Assembly: GCF_024919295.1 (NCBI RefSeq) | Contig: NZ_JANWTC010000001.1 | Span: 606,058-670,057 of the forward strand | Length of the DNA: 64,000 nucleotides | Source: Corynebacterium lemuris | GTDB taxonomy: Bacteria > Actinomycetota > Actinomycetes > Mycobacteriales > Mycobacteriaceae | Direction: 5' to 3' | Shown here: positions 16,841-26,955 of the stretch, in pieces | Layout of the letters: every line of letters starts with the position of its first letter | How positions within the stretch are numbered: the stretch's first letter is position 1 | Made by a program: the position numbers and the translations under genes | Notes under the pieces: model-generated | Databases searched by the model: none | What the model was told of the DNA's origin: nothing | Seen by the model: the letters and a program-made list of their open reading frames with translations, nothing else

Positions 16841-17842
16841 ATGGATAACAGCTCCCTTGAGGCCTACATGGACGGCTCCACCTACAACCGGGAGACGGTG
16901 AAGTTCTACGACGTCGCCCACGAGGGCGCGCAGATCCGCGCCGTGGCCGGCGCGATCCCGGCGCTGCAGGGGATCCACGGACTGGCACCACGCAGCGTGG
17001 TGGTCATCGCCTCCGACCATGTGGCGGACGCCTCCGCCCGCTTCGTCTCCCGCATGCGTTCCCCCCTGCGCGTGCCGTTGGTGATCACCGACGGCCTGCC
17101 CAGCTACGTCGGTGCCCTCGACATGGTGGTGATCCTCGGTGACCGCGCGGATGCCCCGGACATCTCCCAGGCGATGATCAACGCCGACCGCCGGGGTGCA
17201 ACCACCATCCTCGTCGGCCCGCCCCGCGGTCCGATCCTGGAGGACGCGCCCGATGACACTGTCGTCATCCCGGCACTGCCCACCGTCTACGGGGCCTCCC
17301 CGGCGCGTTCCATCACAGCCCTGAGCACCGCGCTGGACCTGCTGGAGGAGAACCCCGACCTCGTCGCCCAGCGGCTGGCGGATACTGCCACCTGTGTCGA
17401 TGACGAGCTCGAACAACTCTCGCCCGAGCGCGACGCGGTGGTCAACCCCGGTCGGCAGCTGCGTGAATACGCCGACCTGGCGCGCGTGGTGCACACCGGC
17501 CAGGGCCGTCCCGGCTTCGCCATCGCTGAACTCATGGCCGTGATCTGGTCGCTCAAGGGCATCCCCTCCGGTGCGGCCGCCCTGGAGGAGATCGAACTGC
17601 CCCCGCCGGCGCCCGCGCACGACCTCTTCCATGATCCGCTGCTGGATGGTCCGACTGATTTGCTAGCCTTGAAGGCTGTTGTCTGGGCCGAGGACCCGGA
17701 GGTGGCCGCCACGCTGCCCAACGCCCTCGCCGCCAACTGCGACACCCCGGGCACGGGTCCGTTGGCCGCCGCACTGAAACTGATCACCAGGGGCCTTGCG
17801 GCAACCGCCTATGACCTGCCCGAAGCACCATCGGAGGACTAA
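16841..17842 (+). CDS. TobH-like protein, SIS/phosphosugar-isomerase-like
   Basis: 333 residues. Annotated as TobH or Rv3256c-like in actinobacteria; sequence suggests a double sugar-isomerase (SIS) fold, for example SVVVIASDHVADASARF and LVITDGLPSYVGALDMVVILG, the latter resembling the SIS sugar-phosphate loop region. Bifunctional phosphoglucose/phosphomannose isomerases share this fold, but active-site residues cannot be assigned by eye. Always between manB and manA. It ends 5 nt before manA, so they are co-translated. Confidence 0.7.
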   Translation: MDNSSLEAYMDGSTYNRETVKFYDVAHEGAQIRAVAGAIPALQGIHGLAPRSVVVIASDHVADASARFVSRMRSPLRVPLVITDGLPSYVGALDMVVILGDRADAPDISQAMINADRRGATTILVGPPRGPILEDAPDDTVVIPALPTVYGASPARSITALSTALDLLEENPDLVAQRLADTATCVDDELEQLSPERDAVVNPGRQLREYADLARVVHTGQGRPGFAIAELMAVIWSLKGIPSGAAALEEIELPPPAPAHDLFHDPLLDGPTDLLALKAVVWAEDPEVAATLPNALAANCDTPGTGPLAAALKLITRGLAATAYDLPEAPSED

Positions 17843-17847
17843 ACTAG

Positions 17848-19008
17848 ATGCAGAAGCTGACCGGCACGCTCCGGAGCTACCCCTGGGGATCCCGCACCCT
17901 CATCCCGGAGCTGCGCGGACTCCCCTCACCCTCCAGCCGGCCAGAGGCGGAGCTGTGGTTCGGAGCCCACCCGGTCGGATCGTCCACCATCGCTGACCGT
18001 GCCCTGACCGAGATCATCGCCGAGGACCCTGTCTCGGCCCTCGGTGAACGCGTGCACCGGCAGTACGGGGACAGCCTGCCTTTCCTGCTGAAGCTCCTCG
18101 CTGCCGCCGAACCGCTCTCCCTGCAGGCCCACCCCTCGGCGGAACAGGCCCGGGAGGGTTTCGAGAGGGAGAACGCGCAGGGCATCCCCCTCAACGCCGG
18201 CAACCGCAACTACCGCGACCCGCGGCATAAACCGGAGCTGGTCGTGGCGCTCACGGATTTCCACGCCATGGTGGGTTTCCGTCCCCTCGACCAGACTCTC
18301 GAGCTCTTCTCCGTGCTGGACTGCCCGCAGCTGGACCGCTACCTGACCATCCTCGACCCGGGGTCCGAGTCCGACAGCCTGCGCGGGTTGTTCACCACGT
18401 GGATCACCATCCCCACGTCCGCCCGCACGAAGCTCATCGACGCCGTCGTCGAGGCGGCACGTGGCCGGCTCGACCGCGGGGACTGGATCTCCGGGGTGCT
18501 GGCCACGGTGCTGGAGCTGGAGGAGCGCTACCCCGGGGACATCGGTGTCCTGGGTGCGCTGCTGCTCAACCACATCCACCTCAGCCCGGGGGAGGGCGTC
18601 TATCTGGATGCCGGGCACCTGCACGCCTATGTCAGAGGCCTGGGGGTGGAGGTGATGGCCAACTCCGACAACGTCCTGCGCGGGGGCCTGACCTCAAAAT
18701 ATGTCGATGTGCCGGAGCTGGTGCGCATCCTCGACTTCGCCTCGGTGGACAGCCCCGTGGTCACCTCCTGCGGAGGTGAGTACACCGTCCCTGCAGAGGA
18801 GTTCACTCTCCTGCACTGCCTGGTCTCGGCTGGGTCACCCCGGGAGATCGACCACGATGGTCCCACCATCGCGCTGTGCACCTCCGGCACCGTCCGGATC
18901 GGGGATCTGGAGCTGACCCCCGGTGAGGCGGCGTGGATTCCTGCTTCTGCTTCGGCATGCGTTGCCACGTCCACGGGGACGGGCGAACTGTTCATCGCGA
19001 GTGCCTGA
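17848..19008 (+). CDS. manA: Mannose-6-phosphate isomerase, class I
   Basis: 386-residue zinc enzyme converting fructose-6-phosphate to mannose-6-phosphate. Zinc ligands are visible in LQAHPS (Gln, His), HKPE (Glu) and LDAGHLHAYV (His region); the catalytic Arg region LRGGLTSKYVD is present. GGAGG lies about 10 nt before the ATG. With manB and the guanylyltransferase it completes the path from fructose-6-P to GDP-mannose. Confidence 0.93.
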   Translation: MQKLTGTLRSYPWGSRTLIPELRGLPSPSSRPEAELWFGAHPVGSSTIADRALTEIIAEDPVSALGERVHRQYGDSLPFLLKLLAAAEPLSLQAHPSAEQAREGFERENAQGIPLNAGNRNYRDPRHKPELVVALTDFHAMVGFRPLDQTLELFSVLDCPQLDRYLTILDPGSESDSLRGLFTTWITIPTSARTKLIDAVVEAARGRLDRGDWISGVLATVLELEERYPGDIGVLGALLLNHIHLSPGEGVYLDAGHLHAYVRGLGVEVMANSDNVLRGGLTSKYVDVPELVRILDFASVDSPVVTSCGGEYTVPAEEFTLLHCLVSAGSPREIDHDGPTIALCTSGTVRIGDLELTPGEAAWIPASASACVATSTGTGELFIASA

Positions 19009-19026
19009 GGCGGCTCCCGGGACCGC

Positions 19027-19671
19027 CTAATCCGGGAGGCTGGATCCTGCGGGGGCGGGCTGCGGGGTTGTGGTTGCCGGGGTGGTCGGGGTCTGCGTGG
19101 GCGCCGTGGCAGGTGCGGCAGGTTCCGGGGCCGCCGGCTCTGCGGGGGTGGGGGTGCCGGCATCCGGCGTCGGGGTGGTCTGCGTCTGCTCCGGCCCCGG
19201 GGGCGTGGTGGTGGTCCCGGTGTCCTCGGGCCTGCCGGAGACGGTCCCCGCCCCGGTGGGGGTCGGTGTCGGCGTCGGCTGAGCGGTGGACGGCTCCGTG
19301 GTGGTGGGCGTGTCCATGATGTTGTCCGGCCGGTAGATCACCGTGGGGCCGATGTCGGTGGGTGCTGACTGGACCACCGCGTTGGGTGCCAGATAGGGAT
19401 CATCGGCGGTGGCTGCGGCTGGCGCGGGTGGGGTGCTCGCCGTGGAGAGTCCGGATTCCCCGGGGTCCGGAGTGGGCACGATCTGACCAGCGGTATCGGA
19501 ATTTGTGGATACCTCGGCGGTGACCGTGGCAATATCAGAGGCGGAAGGAGTGGAGGGCGTGCTTGCGCGCCATACTCCGTACCCGACGGCGGCCGCAGCG
19601 AGCAGGCCAACGGCGATAAAGAGGTAGACGCGACGCTTCTCGGTGTTCACCTGGCCCTTTGTCCCTTCCAT
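19027..19671 (-). CDS. Secreted/membrane-anchored Pro-Thr-rich protein
   Basis: About 214 residues. Basic N-terminus then one membrane helix (YLFIAVGLLAAAAVGYGVW), followed by a long extracellular Pro/Thr/Ala/Ser-rich low-complexity region with TPTPTPT and EPAAPEPAAP-type repeats. It probably spans or lines the cell wall, like other actinobacterial wall-associated anchors. Start choice is uncertain: ATG 19671 is used, GTG 19650 (with AAAGGG upstream) is possible. An MtrA-like direct repeat lies directly upstream, suggesting control by the MtrAB system encoded nearby. Confidence 0.65.
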   Translation of the reverse strand: MEGTKGQVNTEKRRVYLFIAVGLLAAAAVGYGVWRASTPSTPSASDIATVTAEVSTNSDTAGQIVPTPDPGESGLSTASTPPAPAAATADDPYLAPNAVVQSAPTDIGPTVIYRPDNIMDTPTTTEPSTAQPTPTPTPTGAGTVSGRPEDTGTTTTPPGPEQTQTTPTPDAGTPTPAEPAAPEPAAPATAPTQTPTTPATTTPQPAPAGSSLPD

Positions 19672-19682
19672 GAAACGTACTG

Positions 19683-19701
19683 GTAACAACTCGGTAACAA
19701 C
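19683..19701. promoter_or_regulatory. Candidate MtrA box: 8-3-8 direct repeat
   Basis: GTAACAAC-tcg-GTAACAAC, a perfect 8-bp direct repeat with 3-bp spacer (11-bp period). As I recall, the C. glutamicum MtrA motif is a loosely conserved 19-bp direct repeat with this layout. It overlaps a minus-strand TATGTT -10 (19698-19703) of the wall-protein gene. Confidence 0.5.
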
Positions 19702-19785
19702 ATAGCAGAAAACATGTGCGCGGACGCTTATTCCGCGGGATCACCACCGGTCCCGCACGCGCATTCGGAGAGGACGTGGACGAAA

Positions 19786-20139
19786 ATGACCACCTGGGAT
19801 GTCGCCATCTTCGGCGAGGACGACAACATCGATTTCCTTGATGAGCTCGCGGATCTCGATGACGAGGACATTGTGGAGGCGGTCCGTGACGCCTGCCTGC
19901 TGGTGCTGAAACAGCCGAAGGTCACGGAGGTTGAACGGCTGAATGGATTGGCGGCAGCGACGATCGCCGCCATCTGGGCGGGCGCGCCCTTCTCCGCCGG
20001 CGAGGTCGCCGATTCCTACCCCTTCATCCGCGAGCTCATCGGCTCCGGAGACGAGACCCTCAACGAGGCTGCGGCCGAGCTGCTGGAGACCGTGGGGGAG
20101 GAGGAGGACGTGGAGGCCTTCGTCGAGGCGGTCTCTTAG
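19786..20139 (+). CDS. DUF4259 family protein
   Basis: 117 residues, acidic. The start MTTWDVAIFGEDDNIDFLDEL matches the DUF4259 opening (xWGxxxFxxDxAxDFxxEL). The family has unknown function and often sits alone. GGAGAGG lies about 10-13 nt before the ATG. Divergent from the wall protein, 60 nt before sahH, possibly co-transcribed with it. Confidence 0.7.
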   Translation: MTTWDVAIFGEDDNIDFLDELADLDDEDIVEAVRDACLLVLKQPKVTEVERLNGLAAATIAAIWAGAPFSAGEVADSYPFIRELIGSGDETLNEAAAELLETVGEEEDVEAFVEAVS

Positions 20140-20155
20140 CGCCGGTGAACAGCGC

Positions 20156-20161
20156 TAGGGT
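20156..20161 (+). promoter_or_regulatory. Candidate -10 for sahH
   Basis: TAGGGT about 37 nt before the ATG; leader carries GGAGAAGGAG as a strong ribosome site. Confidence 0.35.
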
Positions 20162-20198
20162 GTGAGGGACCCGTTTCTTCCCGGAGAAGGAGTTCCCC

Positions 20199-21646
<1,448 letters not shown>

Positions 21647-21647
<1 letters not shown>

Positions 21648-22246
21648 TGATCATCGCAATTGAAGGAATCGACGGGGCAGGCAAGAACACCCTCGTCCGC
21701 GCAATCCGGGAACAGGCGGGTGTCCCCGTCGACGTCCTGGCCTTCCCCCGTTATGAAGTCTCCGCCCCGGCCCAGCTGGCGGCGGAAGCCCTGCACGGCC
21801 GGATGGGAGATCTCACGGACTCCGCCTACGCCATGGCCACCCTCTTCGCACTGGACCGGTATGGTGCGCGTGAACAGCTGCTGCCCTACGTGGACTCAGA
21901 GCGGATCATCCTGCTTGACCGCTATGTCGCCTCCAACGCGGCCTACTCTGCGGCCCGGCTGCAGGATGATGCGGTGATGGACTGGGTCCATGATCTGGAG
22001 TTCGACCGGCTGGGTCTGCCGCTTCCGGATCTGCAGGTGCTGCTGGCCACGGAACCGGTCACTGCGGCGCAGCGGGCGATCTCCCGGGAGGCGCAGGATA
22101 CGTCCCGGGAACGGGATCGTTATGAAACTGACTCCGGCCTGCAGAAACGCACCTATGATGCATATCAGAGGCTTGCTCAGCGCGGCTGGGCGGGTCGTTG
22201 GGTTGTCACCACCGATCCGGCGGATATCCTGCAAGAACTCAGATGA
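21647..22246 (+). CDS. tmk: Thymidylate kinase
   Basis: 199-residue P-loop kinase phosphorylating dTMP to dTDP. P-loop GIDGAGKNT (7-15), DR motif LLDRYVASNAAYSAAR, and LID region SREAQDTSRERDRYE. Somewhat shorter in its middle than E. coli Tmk but usual for this genus. Codon use is a little less GC-biased than its neighbours. Followed by mtrA after 23 nt. Confidence 0.94.
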
Positions 22247-22269
22247 TCATCAAAGGACAGTGATTCTCC

Positions 22270-22950
22270 ATGGCGCACAAGATTCTGGTCGTCGACGACG
22301 ATCCATCGATCTCCGACATGCTCACCCTCGTTCTCGAGACCGAGGGCTTTGAGCCACACGCCGTCATGGACGGCAATGAGGCCGTGCCCGCCTTCCGTCA
22401 GCATCAGCCGGATCTCATCCTCCTGGACCTCATGCTCCCGGGTATGAACGGGGTGGACATCTGCCGGGAGATCCGTCAGGAGTCCTCGGTACCCATCGTC
22501 ATGCTCACCGCCAAGACGGACACCGTCGATGTGGTGCTCGGTCTGGAATCGGGCGCGGACGACTACATCACCAAGCCCTTCAAGCCGAAGGAGCTGATCG
22601 CGCGCATCCGGGCGCGTCTGCGCCGGACGGAGGCCACGCCGAACGAGATCATCGAGGTCGGTGACCTGGTCATCGACGTCCCGGAGCACACCGTCAAGCG
22701 CGGCAGCGAGGAGATCTCGCTGACCCCGCTCGAATTCGACCTGCTGCTGGAGATGGCCCGCAAGCCCCGCCAGGTGCACACCCGCGAGGAGCTGCTGGAG
22801 AACGTGTGGGGTTACCGCCACGCCTCCGACACCCGCCTCGTCAACGTGCACGTGCAGCGGCTGCGCGCGAAGATCGAGAAGGACCCGGAGAACCCGCAGA
22901 TCGTGCTCACCGTGCGTGGCGTGGGCTACAAGACAGGCATGGGGGAGTAA
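22270..22950 (+). CDS. mtrA: Response regulator MtrA
   Basis: 226-residue OmpR-family regulator. Receiver domain with acidic DDD cluster near 9-11, phospho-acceptor D53 (LLDLMLPG), Thr in LTAKTD and the KPF motif; winged-helix domain from about 130 (EHTVKRGSEEISLTPLEFDLL, RLVNVHVQRLRAKIE, VRGVGYKTG). Controls cell-wall hydrolase and osmoprotection genes in C. glutamicum. It shares an operon with mtrB and lpqB. Confidence 0.97.
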   Translation: MAHKILVVDDDPSISDMLTLVLETEGFEPHAVMDGNEAVPAFRQHQPDLILLDLMLPGMNGVDICREIRQESSVPIVMLTAKTDTVDVVLGLESGADDYITKPFKPKELIARIRARLRRTEATPNEIIEVGDLVIDVPEHTVKRGSEEISLTPLEFDLLLEMARKPRQVHTREELLENVWGYRHASDTRLVNVHVQRLRAKIEKDPENPQIVLTVRGVGYKTGMGE

Positions 22951-22986
22951 CTCATAGTCCAGAAGCTCGTCGCCTATTTCCAACGG

Positions 22987-24543
22987 GTGGTTGACCGCAT
23001 CAGCGAGACGTGGCGGACCTCGCTGCAGGTGCGGGTCATCGGGTCGATCTTCCTCGCCTCGGCGGTGGTCATGTTCATCCTGGGCATGGCGCTGATCTCC
23101 GTGGTCACCTCGCGTCTGGTGGATTCGAAGCTGGACATCGCGAACTCGGAGATCGACCGTGCCCGTGTGACCGTCGAACAGCAGATTGACGCGACCGCGG
23201 CCACGTCGACGCTGCAGGTGCGCATCACCTCGGCCCGTGCCTCGTTGACGCAGCGCACCTCCCAGTCGGATATTGCGGCTGTCTATGAGCCGGTGCTGCT
23301 GGTGGACAACCCCGACGGGACGGTCATCTCCGCGCCGGAGGGTTACCGCATCCCGGAGAAACTGCGGCGCTTCGTCTCCGAGGACCAGGTCTCCTACCAG
23401 TTCGCCAACGTCAGCCGCACCGACGGCTCGACCTATAATGCGCTGGTCATCGGCACTCCGACGGACACGGACATCCCGGACCTGCAGGTCTACCTGGTCA
23501 TGTCGATGGAATCGGACGAGTCGACCCTGGCGCTGCTGCGTGGCCTGCTCTCGGCGGCCGGTGTGGTCGTCGTCGTGCTGCTCGTCGGCATCGCCTGGCT
23601 GGCCACACAGCAGGTGACGGCGCCGGTGCGCTCGGCGTCGAGAATCGCCCAGCGCCTGGCCGCCGGGCACCTGCGTGAGCGCATGGCCGTCGACGGTGAG
23701 GACGAGATGGCGCGACTGGCCATCAGCTTCAACGACATGGCCGAGAAGCTGTCCAGCCAGATCCACCAGCTGGAGGAGTACGGCGACCTCCAGCGACAGT
23801 TCACCTCGGACGTCTCCCACGAGCTGCGCACCCCGTTGACCACGGTGCGCATGGCCGCCGACATGATCGCCTCCGACCCGGACAGCCTCGAGCCGCACAC
23901 GAGGCGCGCCTCCGGGCTGATGATCCGCGAGCTCGACCGCTTCGAGGAGCTGCTCACGGATCTGCTGGAGATCTCGCGCCACGACGCCGGCGTCGCCGAC
24001 CTCTCCGAGGCGCGTATCGACGTCCGCTCCTGCATCACCTCCGCCTGGGAACAGACCGAACACCTGGCGACGAAGCTCGAGGTCGACGTCCGCTTCGCCA
24101 TCCCGGAGGAGCCGGTGCTGATCACGGGCGATTCCCGCCGCATCGAGCGCGTCCTGCGCAACCTCATCGCCAACGCCATCGACCACTCCGAGGGCAACCC
24201 GATCGACGTGGTGCTGGCCGAGAATGAGAACGCAGTGGCCATCACGGTGACCGACCACGGCGTGGGCCTCAAACCGGGTCAGGAGGAGCTGGCCTTCAAC
24301 CGTTTCTGGCGTGCCGACGCCTCCCGCCGCCGCCACTCCGGCGGCACGGGCCTGGGTCTGGCGATCGCCCGCGAGGACGTCATCCTCCACGGTGGACAAC
24401 TCGACGCCGCCGGCACGATCGGGGTAGGTTCACAGTTCCGGGTGCTGCTGCCGCGGGAGCCGCAGCAGACGATCCTCCAGAGCCCCCTCGAGCTGGAGGC
24501 CCCGGCAGCAGAAGCTCCGACAGAAGAGGCTCCGACGACATGA
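22987..24543 (+). CDS. mtrB: Sensor histidine kinase MtrB
   Basis: 518 residues from this GTG. Two membrane helices (about 18-41 and 189-212) flank an extracytoplasmic sensor, followed by HAMP, a dimerisation/phosphotransfer domain with His278 in SDVSHELRTPLTT, and an ATPase domain with NLIANAIDHSEG, DHGVGL and GGTGLGLAIA. An acidic Ala/Glu/Pro tail ends the protein. The true start is uncertain: GTG 22987 has no ribosome site, while GGGGGAG at 22941-22947 points to an in-frame ATA at 22954. The stop overlaps lpqB (ATGA). Confidence 0.95.
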   Translation: MVDRISETWRTSLQVRVIGSIFLASAVVMFILGMALISVVTSRLVDSKLDIANSEIDRARVTVEQQIDATAATSTLQVRITSARASLTQRTSQSDIAAVYEPVLLVDNPDGTVISAPEGYRIPEKLRRFVSEDQVSYQFANVSRTDGSTYNALVIGTPTDTDIPDLQVYLVMSMESDESTLALLRGLLSAAGVVVVVLLVGIAWLATQQVTAPVRSASRIAQRLAAGHLRERMAVDGEDEMARLAISFNDMAEKLSSQIHQLEEYGDLQRQFTSDVSHELRTPLTTVRMAADMIASDPDSLEPHTRRASGLMIRELDRFEELLTDLLEISRHDAGVADLSEARIDVRSCITSAWEQTEHLATKLEVDVRFAIPEEPVLITGDSRRIERVLRNLIANAIDHSEGNPIDVVLAENENAVAITVTDHGVGLKPGQEELAFNRFWRADASRRRHSGGTGLGLAIAREDVILHGGQLDAAGTIGVGSQFRVLLPREPQQTILQSPLELEAPAAEAPTEEAPTT

Positions 24544-26249
24544 GACGCCTACGGACACTGAGTGCAGGAATGGCCGCCGCCGCCCTGCTCACCGCATGCA
24601 CCACCCTGCCCACCAACACCGAGCCGCAGGCGTTGCGCTCCTTTGAACCCCAGGTGGTCGAGCAATCCGATCTGGGCCCGGCGGAGGGCCAGGAGCCGGA
24701 CCTGCTGCTGCGGGACTTCTACACCGCCTCCGCGCACCCCACGCAGGACTACCAGGCGGCGCGTTCCTTCCTCACCCCGGAGGCCGCCGAACGGTGGAAT
24801 CCGAGCGAGTCGGTGCTGGTGGTTGACCGCATCGACCTGGTCACCCAGCCGGGTTCCACCATCGGGCAGCACTCCTTCAGCGTGCGTGGCGCGGTGGTGG
24901 GCAGACTGGCCGCCGGCGGTTCCTATGAGCCGGAGAACGGCGTCTACGAGGCCACGATCGAGATGGTCCGGGAGAACGGTGAGTGGCGCATCTCCGCCCT
25001 GCCGGCCGGCGTGGTCCTGGAGCGCACCGAACTGCGCAACCAGTTCCAGCCGCACCGGGTTTTCTTCACAGCGCCCTCCGGTCAGGCCCTCATCAGCGAC
25101 CGCCGGTGGATCTACTCCGGCCAGCAGGGACTGGACACCGCCCTGATCACCCTCATGATGGAGGGGCCCTCCCCGGCGCTGGCCCCGGCCGTGGACCCCC
25201 TGCTGCCCCCGGAGGCCACCTTCGCTGGCGTCGTCGATGGTGCCTACCAGTTCACCGGCTTCACTGATGTGGACGTGGAGGCCCGCCGGCTCTTCTCCGC
25301 CCAGCTGGTGTGGACCCTGGCCGTGGCGAACATCCCCGAGCCCTACACCGTGCTGGTCGACGGGGCCCCGCTCTCACCCGGCTATGAGCGTCTGACCACC
25401 GATGACTTCGCCGAATTCAATCCGCTGATCAACACGAACGCGATCATCCCGCTCTTCGCACTCACCGACGGCGTGGTCCGCCGTGTGGCCGATGAGCAGG
25501 TCCTGCCCGTCGAAGGCGAGCTGGGCAGCCTGGAGAACATCGAGTCGGTCGACATCACCGCCGACGGCGAGGTCGCCGCCGTACAGAAGAACGGCACCGG
25601 TCCGGACAGCTCCGTGCTGCTGGCGGGCACCCTGGAGGGGGGCCTGGATGAGGCGTTGCGGGCCGAGACGATCTCACGGCCCACCTTCGAGGTGGACTCG
25701 CGGAGCCAGTGGGTCGTCGTCGACGGCGACACGATTGTCCGCGTCGTCTACTCCGGCCCCAGCGGGGAGTTCAGCCGCTCCACGGTCGACTCCTCAGAGC
25801 TCGACGGGCTCGAAGGCGACATCTCGGTTCTCCGGCTCTCGCACTCGGGTGCCCGGGTGGCCATGATCATCAACGGCCGCGTCCACGTCGGCGTGGTCCA
25901 GCGCGTCGGCCCCGCGGACAAACGCATCGTCAACGTCCGCGAGCTCGCCCCGCAGCTGGGTGGCACCGCCCTGTCCCTGGACTGGCAGCCCGACGGTTCG
26001 CTGCTGGTGGGCACCTCCACCCCGGAGACCCCGATCTGGCGGGCGGAGCAGGACGGCTCAGCAGTGACCTCCCTGCCCTCCGGCAACATCACCGCCCCTG
26101 TCGTGGCGGTTGCCGCGACCCCGTCGATGATCTACCTGACGGACGCGAACGCGGTCCTCCAGCTGCCGGGCACGGGCGGCGACAACGTCTTCTGGCGTGA
26201 GGTCGCCGGCCTGCAGGGCGTGCGTTCCGCGCTGGTCGCCGCCTACTGA
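24540..26249 (+). CDS. lpqB: Lipoprotein LpqB, MtrB accessory
   Basis: 569-residue lipoprotein with lipobox LLTAC (Cys20). A GerMN-type domain lies in the middle (about 180-290) and a beta-propeller-like C-terminal half (LpqB_propeller) with repeats such as SLDWQPDGSLLVGTSTPETPI. In mycobacteria LpqB binds the extracellular part of MtrB and modulates signalling. ATG overlaps the mtrB stop by 4 nt, which fits equal production. Confidence 0.95.
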   Translation: MRRLRTLSAGMAAAALLTACTTLPTNTEPQALRSFEPQVVEQSDLGPAEGQEPDLLLRDFYTASAHPTQDYQAARSFLTPEAAERWNPSESVLVVDRIDLVTQPGSTIGQHSFSVRGAVVGRLAAGGSYEPENGVYEATIEMVRENGEWRISALPAGVVLERTELRNQFQPHRVFFTAPSGQALISDRRWIYSGQQGLDTALITLMMEGPSPALAPAVDPLLPPEATFAGVVDGAYQFTGFTDVDVEARRLFSAQLVWTLAVANIPEPYTVLVDGAPLSPGYERLTTDDFAEFNPLINTNAIIPLFALTDGVVRRVADEQVLPVEGELGSLENIESVDITADGEVAAVQKNGTGPDSSVLLAGTLEGGLDEALRAETISRPTFEVDSRSQWVVVDGDTIVRVVYSGPSGEFSRSTVDSSELDGLEGDISVLRLSHSGARVAMIINGRVHVGVVQRVGPADKRIVNVRELAPQLGGTALSLDWQPDGSLLVGTSTPETPIWRAEQDGSAVTSLPSGNITAPVVAVAATPSMIYLTDANAVLQLPGTGGDNVFWREVAGLQGVRSALVAAY

Positions 26250-26262
26250 CCCGCCGCTGACG

Positions 26263-26868
26263 ATGACGGACCTGCTGCTGCCGCGCCGCTGCGCCGGCTG
26301 CGGCGCGCCGGGTGGTGATCTGTGCCGGAGGTGCCGGATGATCCTGCGCACCCCGCCGCAGCGGATCCACACCCGCGTTGATCCGCATGTTCCGGTCTGG
26401 TCGCTGGGTGCCTACGCCGGCCCCCACCGCCGTGTGGTCCTGGCGATGAAGGAGCACCGGCATCTGGCGGTGCGCCGGTTCCTCGGCCCGGTGCTCGCCG
26501 CTGCGGTCACCCACCTGCAGGCGCGTGGTGAGCTTGCTGACGCCCCCGTGCTCGTCCCCGCGCCGACCAGGGCGGCGTCGGCACGCATGCGCGGCGGGGA
26601 TCCGGTGACCGACGTCTGTGCGGCCACGGGGCTGCCGGTGAGCGTGGCGCTGCGTCACGGCCGACGCATCAGCGACCAGGTCGGACTCGGCGTCGAGGGC
26701 CGGCGGGCCAACCTCTCGGGTGCGCTGGAGCTGCGCCGGATCCCCACCGGCCCGGTGCTGCTGGTTGATGATGTGGCCACGACGGGATCCACCCTCGCGG
26801 CCAGTTCAGAGGCACTTTTCGCGGCCGGCTGCGAGGTGGTCGGGGCGCTCGTTATCTGCCATGCATGA
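26263..26868 (+). CDS. comF: ComF family phosphoribosyltransferase-like protein
   Basis: 201 residues. N-terminal zinc ribbon CAGCG...LCRRC, then a phosphoribosyltransferase fold with the PRPP loop VLLVDDVATTGST. In competent bacteria ComF takes part in DNA uptake; its function in corynebacteria is unknown. Starts 13 nt after lpqB with only a weak ribosome site, so it is likely read from the mtrAB-lpqB transcript. Confidence 0.85.
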   Translation: MTDLLLPRRCAGCGAPGGDLCRRCRMILRTPPQRIHTRVDPHVPVWSLGAYAGPHRRVVLAMKEHRHLAVRRFLGPVLAAAVTHLQARGELADAPVLVPAPTRAASARMRGGDPVTDVCAATGLPVSVALRHGRRISDQVGLGVEGRRANLSGALELRRIPTGPVLLVDDVATTGSTLAASSEALFAAGCEVVGALVICHA

Positions 26869-26906
26869 TTCCCGGGGTGGTGGGGCACTGGTTGTGACCG
26901 GCGATG

Positions 26907-26912
26907 TAGCAT
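26907..26912 (+). promoter_or_regulatory. Candidate -10 for hpf
   Basis: TAGCAT; the leader of about 37 nt has GGGAGGA as ribosome site. Confidence 0.4.
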
Positions 26913-26955
26913 GGGAGGTGACTTGAGTTGTCCCACCAAATAAGGGAGGAAGCAG

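Noticed and set aside
19027..19300. Repetitive TP/EP-rich coding stretch as a tandem DNA repeat
   Set aside because: The repeats are at amino-acid level with imperfect DNA periodicity; low-complexity coding explains them.
22177..24399. Long antisense ORF (740 codons) opposite mtrB
   Set aside because: Typical high-GC mirror frame of a real gene; composition is His/Gly/Val/Asp-rich and no family is recognised.
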